This document shows positions 34,887 through 46,661 of a DNA stretch of 64,000 nt, in pieces. A program made the translations under genes and the position numbers. The notes under the pieces are model-generated. The model saw nothing but the letters and a program-made list of their open reading frames with translations. It searched no databases and was not told the DNA's origin. Numbering within the stretch: the stretch's first letter is position 1; each line of letters starts with the position of its first letter. This DNA comes from Adiantum capillus-veneris (taxonomy: Eukaryota > Streptophyta > Polypodiopsida > Polypodiales > Pteridaceae), in the NCBI GenBank assembly GCA_014529385.2, contig CM043942.1, positions 105,243,141-105,307,140 on the forward strand, in the 5' to 3' direction.

Positions 34887-37800
34887 TCCTTCGGCTGTTG
34901 CTGGGGGTCGTAAGCGATTGAGGAAAACGAGAGGTTCATCTCAACTTAATGTAGACTCAATGCAACAGGAGAGTCAAGATGACACTTCATTGCAAAATGA
35001 TGTTGAGGAAGAGATTGAGAGCCAAAATTTGGATGCTTCAGGGGTTGTTCCACTTGATGAAGGGATTGCTCAACAAGAGGCAAGTATGATGATTGTCCCT
35101 TATGTTGTTAGGCCAGAGGTAAAATCTGTAGAGCAATCCAATGAAGAGAACAAGATTTACATGGACATGGGAGAGGACATTCTTCAAAAAACAAGGATGT
35201 TCAGCTGTCACCGTTGTCCACCCATTCCTCTTTGTAGACTCATTCCTTATGCAAGGGTTAGGGGTCTTCGTGATGATCTTTCGGGCTTGAAAATAGCATT
35301 TGCTAGAGAGGGTTATGTGGCAGAGAAAGGAGCATTTATTGTGTCAATTTGGACAAGGGACAAAGAAGTTTCAATTGTGGAGGAAGCAATACAGAGAGAT
35401 TGGGATCCTATTTGGCATGAGGTTAACAAAGAGTTTGAAGATGACCTCATTCTTAAACCGGAACTTCAGGAACTAATGGGTCACATGTTCTATGTTTGGG
35501 AAGGCAACCACCGTACAGTGGCATGGACAACTGCTATTAAAGAATGCTTCAAAGAAACAAAAGTGAAGCATTGTCGTGTGCTTTGTACTATTATTGACCC
35601 TACCAGGGTTAGTGAGATTGCCCTTCTTACCAGTTTACAGAGGATGAACTAGTGAGTCCCCTTCTTCCTCTTTTTAGTTATTATAGTTCTCAAGTTTATT
35701 TATGTTTATGTGAATTTATCTTGCTTATGAACATGTAGTCTAAATACACATGCCTTGGTGACCACAACCTTGAGGGATGAACTAGTAAATTGTGCAAATA
35801 TTTGTTCTGCTGATCATGGGGAGTACCTCAAAGAACTACCTGAGAGAGATAGAATGTTGATTGCACGTATCAGAAAGAAGAGTACCAAAGGTGCTGAGCC
35901 GTGGTATCCTCTCACACGTAGATATCTCGGGAAGCTAGTTTTTAATGTAAGTTTTATGTAGTATATATTTCTAACATGAATTTAGTATTCCTTAATGTAA
36001 GCTTGTCACAATGGATTTGAATCCTTCCCTTATTTTTCTAGGTGCAAATAAGTAAAGCATTAAACAAGAAGGTTGAAGATGCAAGACTGAAAATGTCAGA
36101 TGAAGAGCTTCGATTGTTTGAAGAGAAGGAGAATGAGGAGTTGGCTTCAAGATATGGTGATAGGATTGGAAAGGTGAGTCTTTCTCAATGAACGACTGTG
36201 TGTGCATTTACTTTGTTTAGATAAATTATTGAATTCAATAAGTTAATTTTAGATCCTTAATATTGTCGATCCCAAGCATGGAGATACTTGGCGGTCAAAG
36301 GTATGGTCTCTCAAATGGGGGCCCGAAAGCTTTGCAACGCTTGAGAAATTGAATTTATTGGCTTTATGTGATGTTCAAATGGAGTCAAAAATCTTTTGGT
36401 TGACTTTGTTGGAGGAAAACAAAGCCACAAGATCTATGTATGGTCTTGCACGAGGGGATCATCTTTATAGACAGTGAGTTCCTAACAATTTTTTATGATC
36501 GTATACATTGCATGGTTTATAGGCTGACAAAAAAAATACATGAAATTATGTTTTCTTCTTAAAGTTGGCTTAGAAGAGAAGCTGTGCTTGAGAAGATATA
36601 CCATAAAGCTAAGGAGGTGCTGGTCGATTTTATGGATGTACCGGGAGGGGTGATTGTGCCTCTTGATCTCTCTCTATTTGACTACTATGAAGAGGTGAAG
36701 ATAGAGATGAGGACACATTTGTTTCCTCTTGAGGTTCGAGGAGAGCCAAAGGAGAAAAAGAGCAATGATAAACCTGTCAAGAAAGAGGATATGATATTGA
36801 AAGCCTCCATGAGGCTACTTTTTAGGTGAAGATGTGTGAATGAATTTACTTGATAGTTACTTTAATTTCATAACAAAGATAAAATCATGTTTTTGATAAT
36901 TGTTTCATTGTCCATGGTAGGTACTTTGTTTGCTTGCAAGAAAAAGGTCATGTGCCAAGTATTCCAGTAAGGGAAAAGCAATGGCTTTTGACCCTAAATG
37001 AAGAGACTTGTATGTACCCACGTGCTATGCATCAATGTACACGATGGGAGCTTGACAATTGTCCATGGTGGATAGATCTTGAAGGAGGTCATATATTGAA
37101 TAGAGAGAAGGAGCTCTATTCACAAATATTAACCATGGTTCCAAAAGAAGTGGACCAAAGAAAGAGTATGATAATTTGAAATTTTGTATAAGTGATGTAT
37201 TGAATCATGTATTATGTCTTGTAATTTGCCTTGTTTTTTTTAAATGTAAATATGGTTTGTTGGTATTCAATAATGTTTTGTTCTTTATTCTAATTTTGTG
37301 TAGATAAACAAAAAGAGAAGCATGTTGAGAAACAAAGGATTGATGTTGAAAGCCAAAAGTCCTTTGATATTTCTCATCATATGGAGGACTTGGAAACAGA
37401 GGATTGCACTCAAGGTTTGAATTCCAAGATCCACATCTATTTTGATTCTTTAGTAAATATTTTAATAGTGTTTATATACACATGCACTCACACACATACA
37501 TACCTACTTACTTGTGTACGTATACGTACATATATAAATGTCTCTGTATGCATGTAAGTACTTATATGTGTATATATATATATATATACACACACATATA
37601 CATATCATGTTTCTGCATACATTAGTCTATGTGTGTATGTCTCTCAAGTATCCACATGATGTCTTTGCATTTATGTGTGCGAGTGTGCACACATACACAA
37701 AGACTCTCTGTCTCTCTCTATCTATCTTTCTCTCTCTCTATTCTCTTATCCGTATGTGTTTTGAGAGGAAAACCTTATTGATATCATGCTCTTGTGATCC

Positions 37801-39000
37801 TGAAGGGAATTCTCTTAAAGGTCAAAAGAGACTTTCCAAAAGGACTACACAATTTATTTATCTTGCAGCGCATTCTTTGGGATACACACCTCATGTTGAG
37901 AATCCCAAAAGCATTGTAGTGGTTGGTGATTACATCACCATTGGGAAGGATTTTGCGGGAGGAAGAAAAAATGATACCTTCTATAGTGTGCACGAGTTCA
38001 TCAAGCAAAATAAGCCTTCAGGGGTTAATTATACAAAGAGGGGAAAAGCTGTGGATTGGGCAGCTGACTTCATTTTCCTTGACTTTCCATTTGGAGGCAC
38101 TCAAGGTGGTGACGATCCTTGTCCCACCTGGGATTTTGTTTCTGAGGACCATGTGCGCTATGGGATTGCTTTGGCAGCATCTACTTTGGCAGACTTGGGA
38201 TGGTTATTGGTGATGGCCTCTATGGCAGGTATTTGTTAAAGTTAATAGTTGTTAACATTTATGTTTATTTTGGCTTCTACTTATTGAAACTTTTCTAAGA
38301 CGGTGCAACTATATTATAGGTGATTCCACAATTGGGTGGATTGAGCGCTATGTTCGCGTTTACAATTTGGAGATAGTGAGACGAGTGGTTGTCATTCACC
38401 ATTCTACATATGGATACAAGGAGATTGGTGGTATTCGCACAGATGTGAGTATAGTGATGATTATATTAGGTTCAAAGTCTCAAAAATACATGAGTTTCTT
38501 AAATTAAGGTTTAATTGGATATTATTATCTTTTGTTGCTAGTGTTCTACGTCAATGCTTTTTATGGTTCGACGCCGAGCTACAGATCCTCCTATTTTCAT
38601 TGCAGAGAGTACACCCCTCTTTGAGTCCTTCGGCATGCATCCTTTAGATACCCTCGCCTATCATTATCTTCCGGATGATTTGCGTGCTTTGGATCCTGTC
38701 GGGCAGCAGTGGCGTGGGGGACTAGAGAGGAGTCATACATTTTTAGCATGCTTTCTATACCTATATTGTCGTCGAGGTGGTGTGTGCATTGAGATGGGAT
38801 GTGGTACTGCACCTATTCTTAAGACATGCATGCACACTGGTAGAGTATGTGCATCTATCGATGTGGATACATTCTTGATGACCACGTATGTAGAGCCTCT
38901 CCTTTTGGCTTACATGCAACAGAACAACCATGACAATGTTAGTAGGCCGCAGGCAGATGATGAGGTGGATCCACTTGCAGGTTTCAATCCATATGACTAG
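34887..39000 (+). CDS. ParB-like / amino-methyltransferase-like protein, ten exons, transposon cargo
   Basis: Exons: 34887-35651, 35739-35946, 36042-36173, 36253-36473, 36565-36825, 36921-37165, 37304-37414, 37806-38228, 38320-38444 and 38542-39000. All nine introns are GT-AG. The total, 983 codons with the TAG, stays in frame throughout. Exon 1 encodes a ParB/Srx-like segment with VWEGNHRTVAW (about 35490-35526). Exon 8 has FIFLDFPFGGTQ (38075-38110), like a methyltransferase motif IV (D-P-P-Y/F), then LADLGWLLVMAS. The last exon has VCIEMGCGTAPILKTC and GRVCASIDVD, like the AdoMet-binding motif I. Catalytic motif before AdoMet motif is the permuted order of N4-cytosine/N6-adenine DNA methyltransferases. 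The motif IV proline is Phe, so activity is uncertain. An upstream exon or start codon is not settled; the first frame stays open back to 34714. Confidence 0.75.
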
Positions 39001-40027
39001 TGAGGCCCTTGTCTCTTGAGACTATTACTATTATGGACTTCTTCAAAGTGTGGTTTGTTTTTATGTGATGTTTGGTTTGTATTGCCATGTTTAATTATGC
39101 TCTTGTTTTGTTGCAAAGTGACATTTATGTAAAACTCATTGGTTTTGGAACATAGTTGCTTCGGTTATGTTATGTTCTTGGATGTTATGTTGTTCATATG
39201 TTAATCTTCTCCCTTTGTATGGATTTTTTGTTATAGAAATTTATTGCCAGCTCTAGGTAAATAGTAGTATTTCAATATATGCTTATGTGATGTTTGGCTT
39301 CTATTTCCATATTTGGATATGCTTTTGTTTTATCATGGTTGGTGATAATATATGGAATACTCACAATTTAAGGAAACACATTTTACATTGGAAATGTTAT
39401 GTATTAGATGTTACATTTGAATATGTTAATTATTTTTCTTTGTATGGATTTCTTGATATGTATTAAGATCTCATTTGTTCCTTCCATGCAAAGTCAATTG
39501 CCCGTGTACGCCGAAGCAATGGCAAAGAGCATGTGTAGAGACAAACGATTCGACATGGAACGGGAAGAGCGCCGCTCCATTCGAAACCTTTACATTGATG
39601 ATGAATGTGAATCATTGTAAATTACTGTGAAATTTTGTTTCATTGATCGTACATGAAATCCTTATTTTCAACTATAATCTGTTATGTCTTTTTTATAACA
39701 AAAATTTAGTATCCAAGAGTCTTCCATTTAAATGTATATTGTTATTGTTGCAATCTTGCATTCTCTCTCTCTCTCAGACTCTCTCTCTCTCAGACTCTCT
39801 CTCTCTAGACATGAGATTAGCGTGTATATAAATAAACAATTGATTTAGGTATTCCGTTCATATTGATCAATGCAGTATGTATCCTCTTGTAGGTAAAGTT
39901 CTCTATGTCCTTTTCAAGTAACAAAATCCATTCTTGTCAATATGTATTCGAGAACGGAATAGGAGCATGTATTGAAGTGACTCAAACCACCTTGTCTAAT
40001 AGGAGTACCCTTCTAAGGAGTACCCTT
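39001..40027. other. Transposon right subterminal region
   Basis: AT-rich 3' flank of the methyltransferase-like gene. A short plus-strand frame ending at 39620 contains AKSMCRDKRFDMEREERR, which looks protein-like, but it is too short to call. A CT-rich tract is at 39764-39806. A 15-bp duplication GGAGTACCCTTCTAA lies beside the right inverted repeat. Confidence 0.4.
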
Positions 40028-40089
40028 CTGCCAAGACCTACTCGAAAACTAGGATCGCTCGGAAAACCTCGCTCGGAGAACGGTAACAC
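40028..40089. repeat. Right terminal inverted repeat of the DNA transposon
   Basis: The inverted partner of 26881-26945. It contains CTGCCAAGACCTACTCG and CCTCGCTCGGAGAACGG. Confidence 0.88.
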
Positions 40090-40098
40090 TCCCTGTAC

Positions 40099-40920
40099 TT
40101 AGTGACTTTCATTGATGATTACTCTAGGCATGCATGGGTATTTCCGCTTAAAGCGAAGTCCGAAGTTTTTATGTGCTTCAAATAATTTTTGGCTATGGCT
40201 GAAAATGTTTCGAAATGTACGATGGGCACCCTCCATTCCGATCGAGGGGGGGAGTATATGTCTCATGAACTCAATGCATTTCTAGCTAGTCGTGGATAAA
40301 ACACCAATGTGTAGTGCCTTATACACCTCAGCAAAATGGTGTTGCTGAGAGAAAAAATAGGTCACTGACGAAAATGGCACGATGTATGGTCAAAAGTCAG
40401 GCTTTGCCGCATTCTTTTTGGCTTGAGGCCATCATGTGTGCCACTTATGTACTTAACAGGTGTCCTACAAAACCTTTGCATTCTATTACTCCGTATGAAG
40501 CATGGCATGATAGAAAGACTTCTATTGAGCACATGCGTGTTTTTGGTTGTTGGGCATATGCTTTGGTGCCACAAACACAGTGCAAAAAATTGGATGATAA
40601 GGCTGTAAAATGTTTTTTTTTTGTTATAGTGCTGAAAACAAAGGTTACAGGTTGTATCATCCGCAAAAAAAATGTATTCTGGTTTCACGGGATGTAGTGT
40701 TTGTGGAAGATTCTATTCATCCCTTGTTGTCATATACTAGAGACAGTAATTTAAGCTCACAGGACATTTATGACACTTTGTTGCCTCTTTTCAATGGTGG
40801 AAATACGAATGTTATTTCCAATGAGGCAAATGTACAACCTATGGGGGTTTTCGAAAATGTAAAGATTAGCCTATTACTGATGCAGATGTACATGATGTAC
40901 TTGATGAAGAAAGGGCTGAA
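40099..40920 (+). pseudogene. Copia-2 integrase, second half
   Basis: The integrase resumes as VTFIDDYSRHAWVFPLK. The second Asp block is LHSDRGGEYMS, and the Glu block PQQNGVAERKNRSL lies in the frame 40314-40697. WDEKTSI-type and CWAYALVPQ blocks follow. A stop near 40180, a stop near 40300 and a poly-T frameshift near 40615 disrupt it. Confidence 0.85.
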
Positions 40921-40953
40921 AATGAGCAGGCTAGAGGTATGCCAAAATGACTG

Positions 40954-42617
40954 GTGCACACTTTGCGTGCTAGTAAATTGGATGCACCTTTGTCTAGCCG
41001 TACTCGTTCAGGCTCTTGTCATGCATCTTATGCATCAGATTGTTATGCTTTGGCTGTGTCTAGCTTACATGATGTTGAGGAGCCTCTGTCTTTTGATGAA
41101 GCACAGAATTCAGAAAATTGGATGGTTGCCATGCAATCAGAATATGATGCACTTATAGAAAATGACACATGGACTTTATGTGATTTGCCTCCTAGCAAAA
41201 AGGCCATTGGTACGAAGTGGGTTTACAAGTTGAAACGCAAGCCAAATGGTGAGATCAATCGCCATAAGGCTCGACTTGTTGCAAAGGGTTATGCACAGCA
41301 AAAAGCCATAGATTATGAAGAGACTATTGCTCCCACTTGTCGTATGACTACTGTACATTTTCTATGTGCATTGGCAGCTCATTTTGGTTGGGATGTACAT
41401 CAATCAGACATTGTTACTGCTTTCTTGAATGGTGACATATTTGAGGAAGTTTATGTAATGTAGCCTCGCGGTTTTGTCATAAAAGGATAAGAGGACAAAG
41501 TGTGCAGATGTAAGAAGGCTTTGTATGGGTTGAAGCAATCTCCTCGTGCTTGGTATGAGAAAGCTGACACTCATTTGGTTAAACGAGGCTTTCGTAACAG
41601 TCCAATAGAAAGCACATTGTATGTAAAGCGTGAGGGTGATGTACTTCTCATTGTGGTTCTTTATGTCGATGATTTGTTGATCACCGGGCCAAATGAGAGA
41701 CATATTGCTGAATTTAAGGTTGATTTGAACGCCACTTTCAAGATGAAAGATTTGGGGCTGTTGCATCATTACTTGGGTATAAGTTTAAGCAATGTGATGG
41801 TGGTATTGCCTTGTGTCAGAAAAGTTACATAGAGACATTGCTATGTAAGTTTGGACTTGAGGATTGCAAACCTATTGCCACTCCCATGGAAACAAGTCTG
41901 AAGTTGAGTCTACATGATGTTGGTGATCCTGCTGATGTCACTCTTTACCAAACTGTTGTTGGTTGCCTCATTTATGTATGCAACACGAGGCCAGATATTC
42001 AGTTTGCAGTCTCATAGGTGAGCAGATTTATGCATAGCCCAGGGTCTAAGCATTGGCAGGCTGTCAAGAGAATTTTCCGCTACCTCAATGGCACTTTACA
42101 TCTTGGCTTGTTTTATCCCAAGGGGGGATCATTGCCATTAGACTTACATGCTTTTTCGGACTCAAATTGGGCTGGTTGTTTTGACACGCGAGTGTCCACA
42201 AGTGGTTTTAGTTTCATGCTTGGCAGTTCATGTATATCATGGTTGAGCAAGAAGCAACCTACTGTGGCCACTTCGAGTTGTGAGGTTGAGTACAGGGCAG
42301 TCTTCACAGCTACGGTTGAATGTGTATGGCTCAGACGCCTTATGGCTGATTTGGGTGTTGGACAGGGCACTGCCAACACTATCTACATTGACAGTCAGAG
42401 CACATTGGCAGTTGCGAGGAACCCAGTTTTTCATGCTTGCACAAAGCACATTGAGGTGCATTACGACTATGTCAGGGAGAGGCTCTCAGTAGGAGAGATA
42501 AGCTTGGCTTATGTGCCAACACAGGACAACCTTGCAGATCTTTTCACAAAGGCATTTTCTTGTGATAAGCTTGAAGCTTTCCGCAAAGCTTTGGGGTTAC
42601 TCCCCTTTGTGGACTGA
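40954..42617 (+). pseudogene. Copia-2 reverse transcriptase and RNase H
   Basis: RT blocks: WMVAMQSEYDALIENDTW, GTKWVYKLKRKPNGEI, ARLVAKGYAQ, DVHQSDIVTAFLNGD, then KALYGLKQSPRAWYEK and VVLYVDDLLITG with the catalytic Asp pair. RNase H blocks: YLNGTLHLGLFYP, AFSDSNWAGC, STSGFSFMLG and KHIEVHYDYVRERL. Stops near 41462, 41490 and 42017 and a frameshift near 41800 break the frame. Confidence 0.92.
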
Positions 42618-42680
42618 TCATGTCCTCAGGGCATGGCACTTCCCTTTACTCATGTGCCAGCTCTCATTCACCGCATCACT

Positions 42681-42692
42681 CCAGGGGGGATT
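42681..42692 (+). other. Copia-2 polypurine tract
   Basis: CCAGGGGGGATT lies directly before the 3' LTR. Confidence 0.85.
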
Positions 42693-42919
42693 TGTTGCCA
42701 TATACATCTGGTAGTGATGTGTGTGAACACACTAGGACCGTCGAGGCATTTTTTCCCTCTTTAGGAGGTTTTTTCCCACGAGCATTGTATATACACCCAT
42801 CACTCTAGGGTTATCTATCTTTCCATTGCACACTAAGTAATACACTCTCCATTGTGTGCCTTGAGCTTCCTTCGTCTTCTCCAAGCTGTGTACGTTTCTC
42901 TGCAACCCTAATTCCAACA
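42693..42919 (+). repeat. Copia-2 3' LTR
   Basis: It starts TGTTGCCATATACATC, ends ATTCCAACA and is followed by the target duplication AAAAT. Confidence 0.96.
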
Positions 42920-43395
42920 AAAATGTGAATATCAATAGCTAAAACAGACCCTAAAAGAAGTTTGGACAATTGAGATAGAAGGTGAGGAGGGATTTGACAT
43001 GGAGAGACTGGATGCACCCTCTCACCATAAAAAGTACACCATTCAACATAAAAGAATTGTGTTGCAAAAGGGGTTGGGTACTTCTTATGATGGGCTTGAA
43101 ATTCTAAGAGGATTGACCTAGCTAAACCAGGGGAAGAACCAAAACCAACTTATATAGCCACGGACCTCACTGATAAAGAAGGGTAGCTTCTAATAGCTAC
43201 TATCAAACAGTATAGATATGTGTTTGCACGGTCATATAAGGACCTTAAGGGAGTTGACCCAAGCATATGTCTGCATACAATAACCCTTAAGAGTGATGTG
43301 AAACCTTGCTGACAATGTCTCTACACTTACAATGAGACATTTGCAAAGAAAATCAAAGAGGAGACAGATACGCTTCAAGAGGTGAAATTTATCTA
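42920..43395 (+). pseudogene. Gypsy A' continuation after Copia-2 (before RT palm)
   Basis: Frames contain YRYVFARSYKDLKGVDPSIC-like text and a TYNETFAKKIKEE block equal to gypsy A at 20760-20860. The copy stops abruptly at about 43395, where minus-strand gypsy B begins. Confidence 0.7.
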
Positions 43396-43662
43396 CATAT
43401 CCTCCACAGTGATAATTACAAACCTCTTCGGCAGCAAGTATGGCCAAAATTTGGTTACTGCAAACATGACAGCTAACACTAGATGTTCCATCAGGGTGTA
43501 GGCCTTCTCTCTATTTTCCATGAGGCGGCTAGCAAAATACACAAGCCTAATAAAGGATGTTTTTGGATCTTTTTGTACGAGGTCATCACCAATGGCCTCT
43601 TCTCCCACACTAGGGTTTACAAAGAATTTTTCTTCCCAACAAGGTTGGAGGATTACAGGGAG
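43395..43662 (-). pseudogene. Gypsy B RNase H, truncated
   Basis: The frame continues from the RT ORF after a shift near 43660. It reads LVYFASRLMENREKAYTLMEH and FAVTKFWPYLL, the usual gypsy RNase H block (Y.S..L...E..Y...E.E.LA.VFA..KFR.YLL). It ends at the junction with gypsy A'. Confidence 0.75.
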
Positions 43663-43667
43663 TGACC

Positions 43668-45320
43668 CTAACTTTTTTTTATCTCTCGAAAATGCCCATC
43701 ACTTTCTTCACTCCAAACAAGCGTCTCTTGGTGAGTCAGCTGTTGTAGAGGAAATATCACTTGGGAGAGTAAGTGTATGAATCTACTCAAATATCTTAGC
43801 TTTTGCAAGAAAGAGATTAATTGTTTGATGGAAGTTGGGGAAGGTAGATTTAGCAATGTTTCTATCTTTTCAGGATCTACCTCGTTTCCATCAATGGACA
43901 CTACATGCCCCAATAGTGTAACCTTGCTTTCCCCAATGTGACATTTGTCCTTGTTTAGTTGTCCACCCAGCTTAGCTAAACGAGTAAATCCTTCATCAAT
44001 CTTGCCGAGATGCATACTTTTGGAGCTGTAAATACAAAAGTCATCTATGAAAACCCTTATCGACTTACCAAAGTAAGGTTGGAAGACCATGTTCATAAAT
44101 CGTTGAAAGGTGGCTGGAGCGTTGGTAAGACCAAAAGGCATGACTCGAAATGCAAAACAGCCGCATGGTGTGATGAAAGTAGTCTTTTTCTGGTCCTCCT
44201 CTGCAATGCGTATTTGAAAGTAGCCGGAGTAGCCATCACACACTGTGTATCGCTCATGGCCTGCTACTTCATTTAGAATCTCATCTTGAAATGGGAGAGG
44301 GAAGTGGTCCCTCTTTGTTGCAGCATTTAGTGGATTGTAATCCACGCACACTCGCCATTTACCATTCTTCTTTTGCCTCACCACTACTGGGGAGACCCAT
44401 TCTGAATCTTCTACTGGGTATATGAATCCTGCTTCTAAGAGTCTCTTCACCTCGGACAATAGTGCATTTTGTTGCACAACTCCTAATCTTCTTAGTTTTT
44501 GTACTACTGGCTTGCTCCCTTCTTTTAGATGGATATGATGCTTCACTGCAGTGACACCTATAATGTGAGTGTAATCAGAAATAAACAATGATGCATGCTT
44601 CTTGAGAACATTTACATAACCCTCCCTTTCTTCTTCCTTTATATCCTTGGATAACATCTTCTCTAGGCTGGCATCCCACACATTCTCCATTTGGATCCTT
44701 GGGTTGTCTTCTGATAAGGTAGTTTCCTTTATGGTGACGCCCATGACTTCGAGAGTGCTATCACTCTCTTCACTTGAACTCTCTTCCTCGTCCATGGATG
44801 AGGAGCATCCACTTGAGCTCCACTCATCAGCTGACGTCTCTAGTTCAAGGTTCTCTTGTCGCCCATTCTTCAAGTTATAAACCACCTTCCGACTATGGCC
44901 ACCCACGCGAGGCCTCAACTCCAAGTCTCCTGTTGCCCAATCTTGCCTAGCTCCTATACCCATGAGCCAAGGTCGTCCTAAAATAAGGGGGTATCCTTCT
45001 CCCTTTACTGACATCACATAAGCATCAACCTCTGTAGTGATTCCAAAAACAAAAACTCTCAAAGCTTTCACTACACCCACACAAGTGACAGAGACATTAT
45101 TGGCCATTTTTTCCCTAAAGTTTGATGATTCCATTACCTCTAAACCCAATTGATGCATTAGCTTTTCTGTCATGACACAAACCTCTGCTCCACTGTCAAT
45201 GTAAGTTTTTGGAATCCGTTGTCCCTTGATTTGAGCCTCCACCAAAGGCACTATATCCTTGAGACCATATGCTTTGATTACACTTACTAGCTTACTTCGC
45301 TTTGCCCTCGTGCTCACCAT
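43668..45320 (-). CDS. Gypsy B protease and reverse transcriptase
   Basis: The open frame has 550 codons. The retropepsin active site YIDSGAEVCVM lies at about residues 41-51 and its C-terminal block YPLILGRPWL near 130. An acidic Ser/Glu linker follows (about 170-205). RT blocks then are EWVSPVVVRQKKNGKWRVCV, YNPLNAATKRDHFPLP, TVCDGYSGYFQIRIA, FAFRVMPFGLTNAPATFQRF and VFIDDFCIYSS (catalytic Asp pair intact), then the thumb LLGHVVSIDGNEVDPEK. The enzyme would process and reverse-transcribe the element's RNA. The frame ends in the connection region before RNase H. All visible catalytic residues are present. Confidence 0.92.
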   Translation of the reverse strand: MVSTRAKRSKLVSVIKAYGLKDIVPLVEAQIKGQRIPKTYIDSGAEVCVMTEKLMHQLGLEVMESSNFREKMANNVSVTCVGVVKALRVFVFGITTEVDAYVMSVKGEGYPLILGRPWLMGIGARQDWATGDLELRPRVGGHSRKVVYNLKNGRQENLELETSADEWSSSGCSSSMDEEESSSEESDSTLEVMGVTIKETTLSEDNPRIQMENVWDASLEKMLSKDIKEEEREGYVNVLKKHASLFISDYTHIIGVTAVKHHIHLKEGSKPVVQKLRRLGVVQQNALLSEVKRLLEAGFIYPVEDSEWVSPVVVRQKKNGKWRVCVDYNPLNAATKRDHFPLPFQDEILNEVAGHERYTVCDGYSGYFQIRIAEEDQKKTTFITPCGCFAFRVMPFGLTNAPATFQRFMNMVFQPYFGKSIRVFIDDFCIYSSKSMHLGKIDEGFTRLAKLGGQLNKDKCHIGESKVTLLGHVVSIDGNEVDPEKIETLLNLPSPTSIKQLISFLQKLRYLSRFIHLLSQVIFPLQQLTHQETLVWSEESDGHFREIKKS

Positions 45321-45323
45321 TTT

Positions 45324-46661
45324 TTACCATTGTCGTCGCAGCTTTGGGGAGATATGAAGTAGTTGTGGCCAAGTAATCTTTGGTCCTTGAGAACTCACAT
45401 CAGTTGTCAAGTCAGAAGGTTGTGTCTGAGATCCCATAGGGAAATCAGAGATGTCAATTTGAGACCTAGTATGGGTCTTTCTCTTCTTGGCTTCATCTTT
45501 AGTTGCCCGAGATGTACTTGCCTCATTGCTTGCATCCTTGCTTGTTTCTTTACTTACTTCATCTTGGACACGCACACGCTTGATAGGCATTGTAGCCACT
45601 TCATCTATCTTCATCTTCCCTTTAGCTATTTCTTCCTGGTTGCTTCTACCCTTGACGACCTCCTCCATCCTTATGATGCTCACATTTGGTTGAGTAGCAG
45701 GGGCTTGAGCTTGAGCACGAGGTGGATACAAAATTTGAGGTTGCGGTTGCTCTTGTGCTTGAGCTCTAGCACGGGGAGGACTTACTTGTTGTCGAGGACC
45801 TCTGACAGGGTAGTCATATCTTCTGGGATGAGGGCAATTATACATTCCGTGGCCATTTTCCCCACAATTGTAACACAACATTTCCCTTGCTTGACATCGC
45901 ATTGGTGGCCGATTCCCACCATTCCCCTCAATAGGCCTTCTTGCACCCTGCACAAGATTTACTCTCAAACCCTCTAGCTAGTTTGTGAGATTGTTTATTT
46001 GTTGGAGCATATCTTCTTGTTGACCTCTATTGAGGTTTGGTGCATTAGGCACATTTGGAGGTACGTGAGAAGCTTCCATAGTTGTGATATTGCCTCCCAA
46101 AGCTAGCTGGCCAGCTTGGGCGTGATAGAGAATCTTTCGATTCTTTTCCCTAGCAATTCTTAAGGCATCTTCAAAAGTATTTTGAAATTTGCTCTTTACC
46201 TTCTCCCTTAGCAAGGGGTACAAACCTGAGATAAATCGATCCTTTTGGAGGCAATTGGGAGCTCGCTCACTAGGGTTTTGTGAGTCTGACCATTGCCCCC
46301 AAAGTTTCAGAAAACCTTCCTCATAGGTTGCATAACCATGAGGGTCAACTTGATGAAGGGCCAGAAGCCGTTGCCATAGTTCTTCTGCCGAATTGGCTCG
46401 TTAAAATCTTCGTAGGAAAGCCACCTTCAATCCCTCCCAATCATCTCTTTGGGTTGGATCTAGAGCCTGGAACCATACCCTAGCTTCTTCTTTGAGCACC
46501 AAAGGAAAAGCTCTCAATTTCAATGCTTCTTCATCCCTCCCAGAGACAAGGAAATCCATCTCCAAGTTATCCAAAAAATCCCCAGCATTTTCCCCATTAC
46601 GTCCAAAAAAATTAGGGAAAGCCATCATAAAATGGGTTGCCTTCCTCTCAATACAGCACAA
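45324..46661 (-). pseudogene. Gypsy B gag
   Basis: Capsid blocks: FFGRNGENAGDFLDNLEM and ARVWFQALDPTQRDDWEGLK (46401-46661), then ISGLYPLLREKVKS and FEDALRIAREKN (45978-46223). A zinc knuckle CYNCGENGHGMYNCP (CX2CX4HX4C) lies at about 45825-45870 in the 214-codon frame. The last part (ISDFPMG..., PKLRRQW) resembles the corresponding segment of element C. Single stops and shifts near 46400 and 45975 split the gag in three. Confidence 0.85.

Noticed and set aside
40362-40688. 108-codon minus-strand ORF
   Set aside because: Antisense shadow of the Copia-2 integrase.
45363-45977. 204-codon plus-strand ORF
   Set aside because: Antisense shadow of the gypsy B gag, including the complement of its zinc knuckle.
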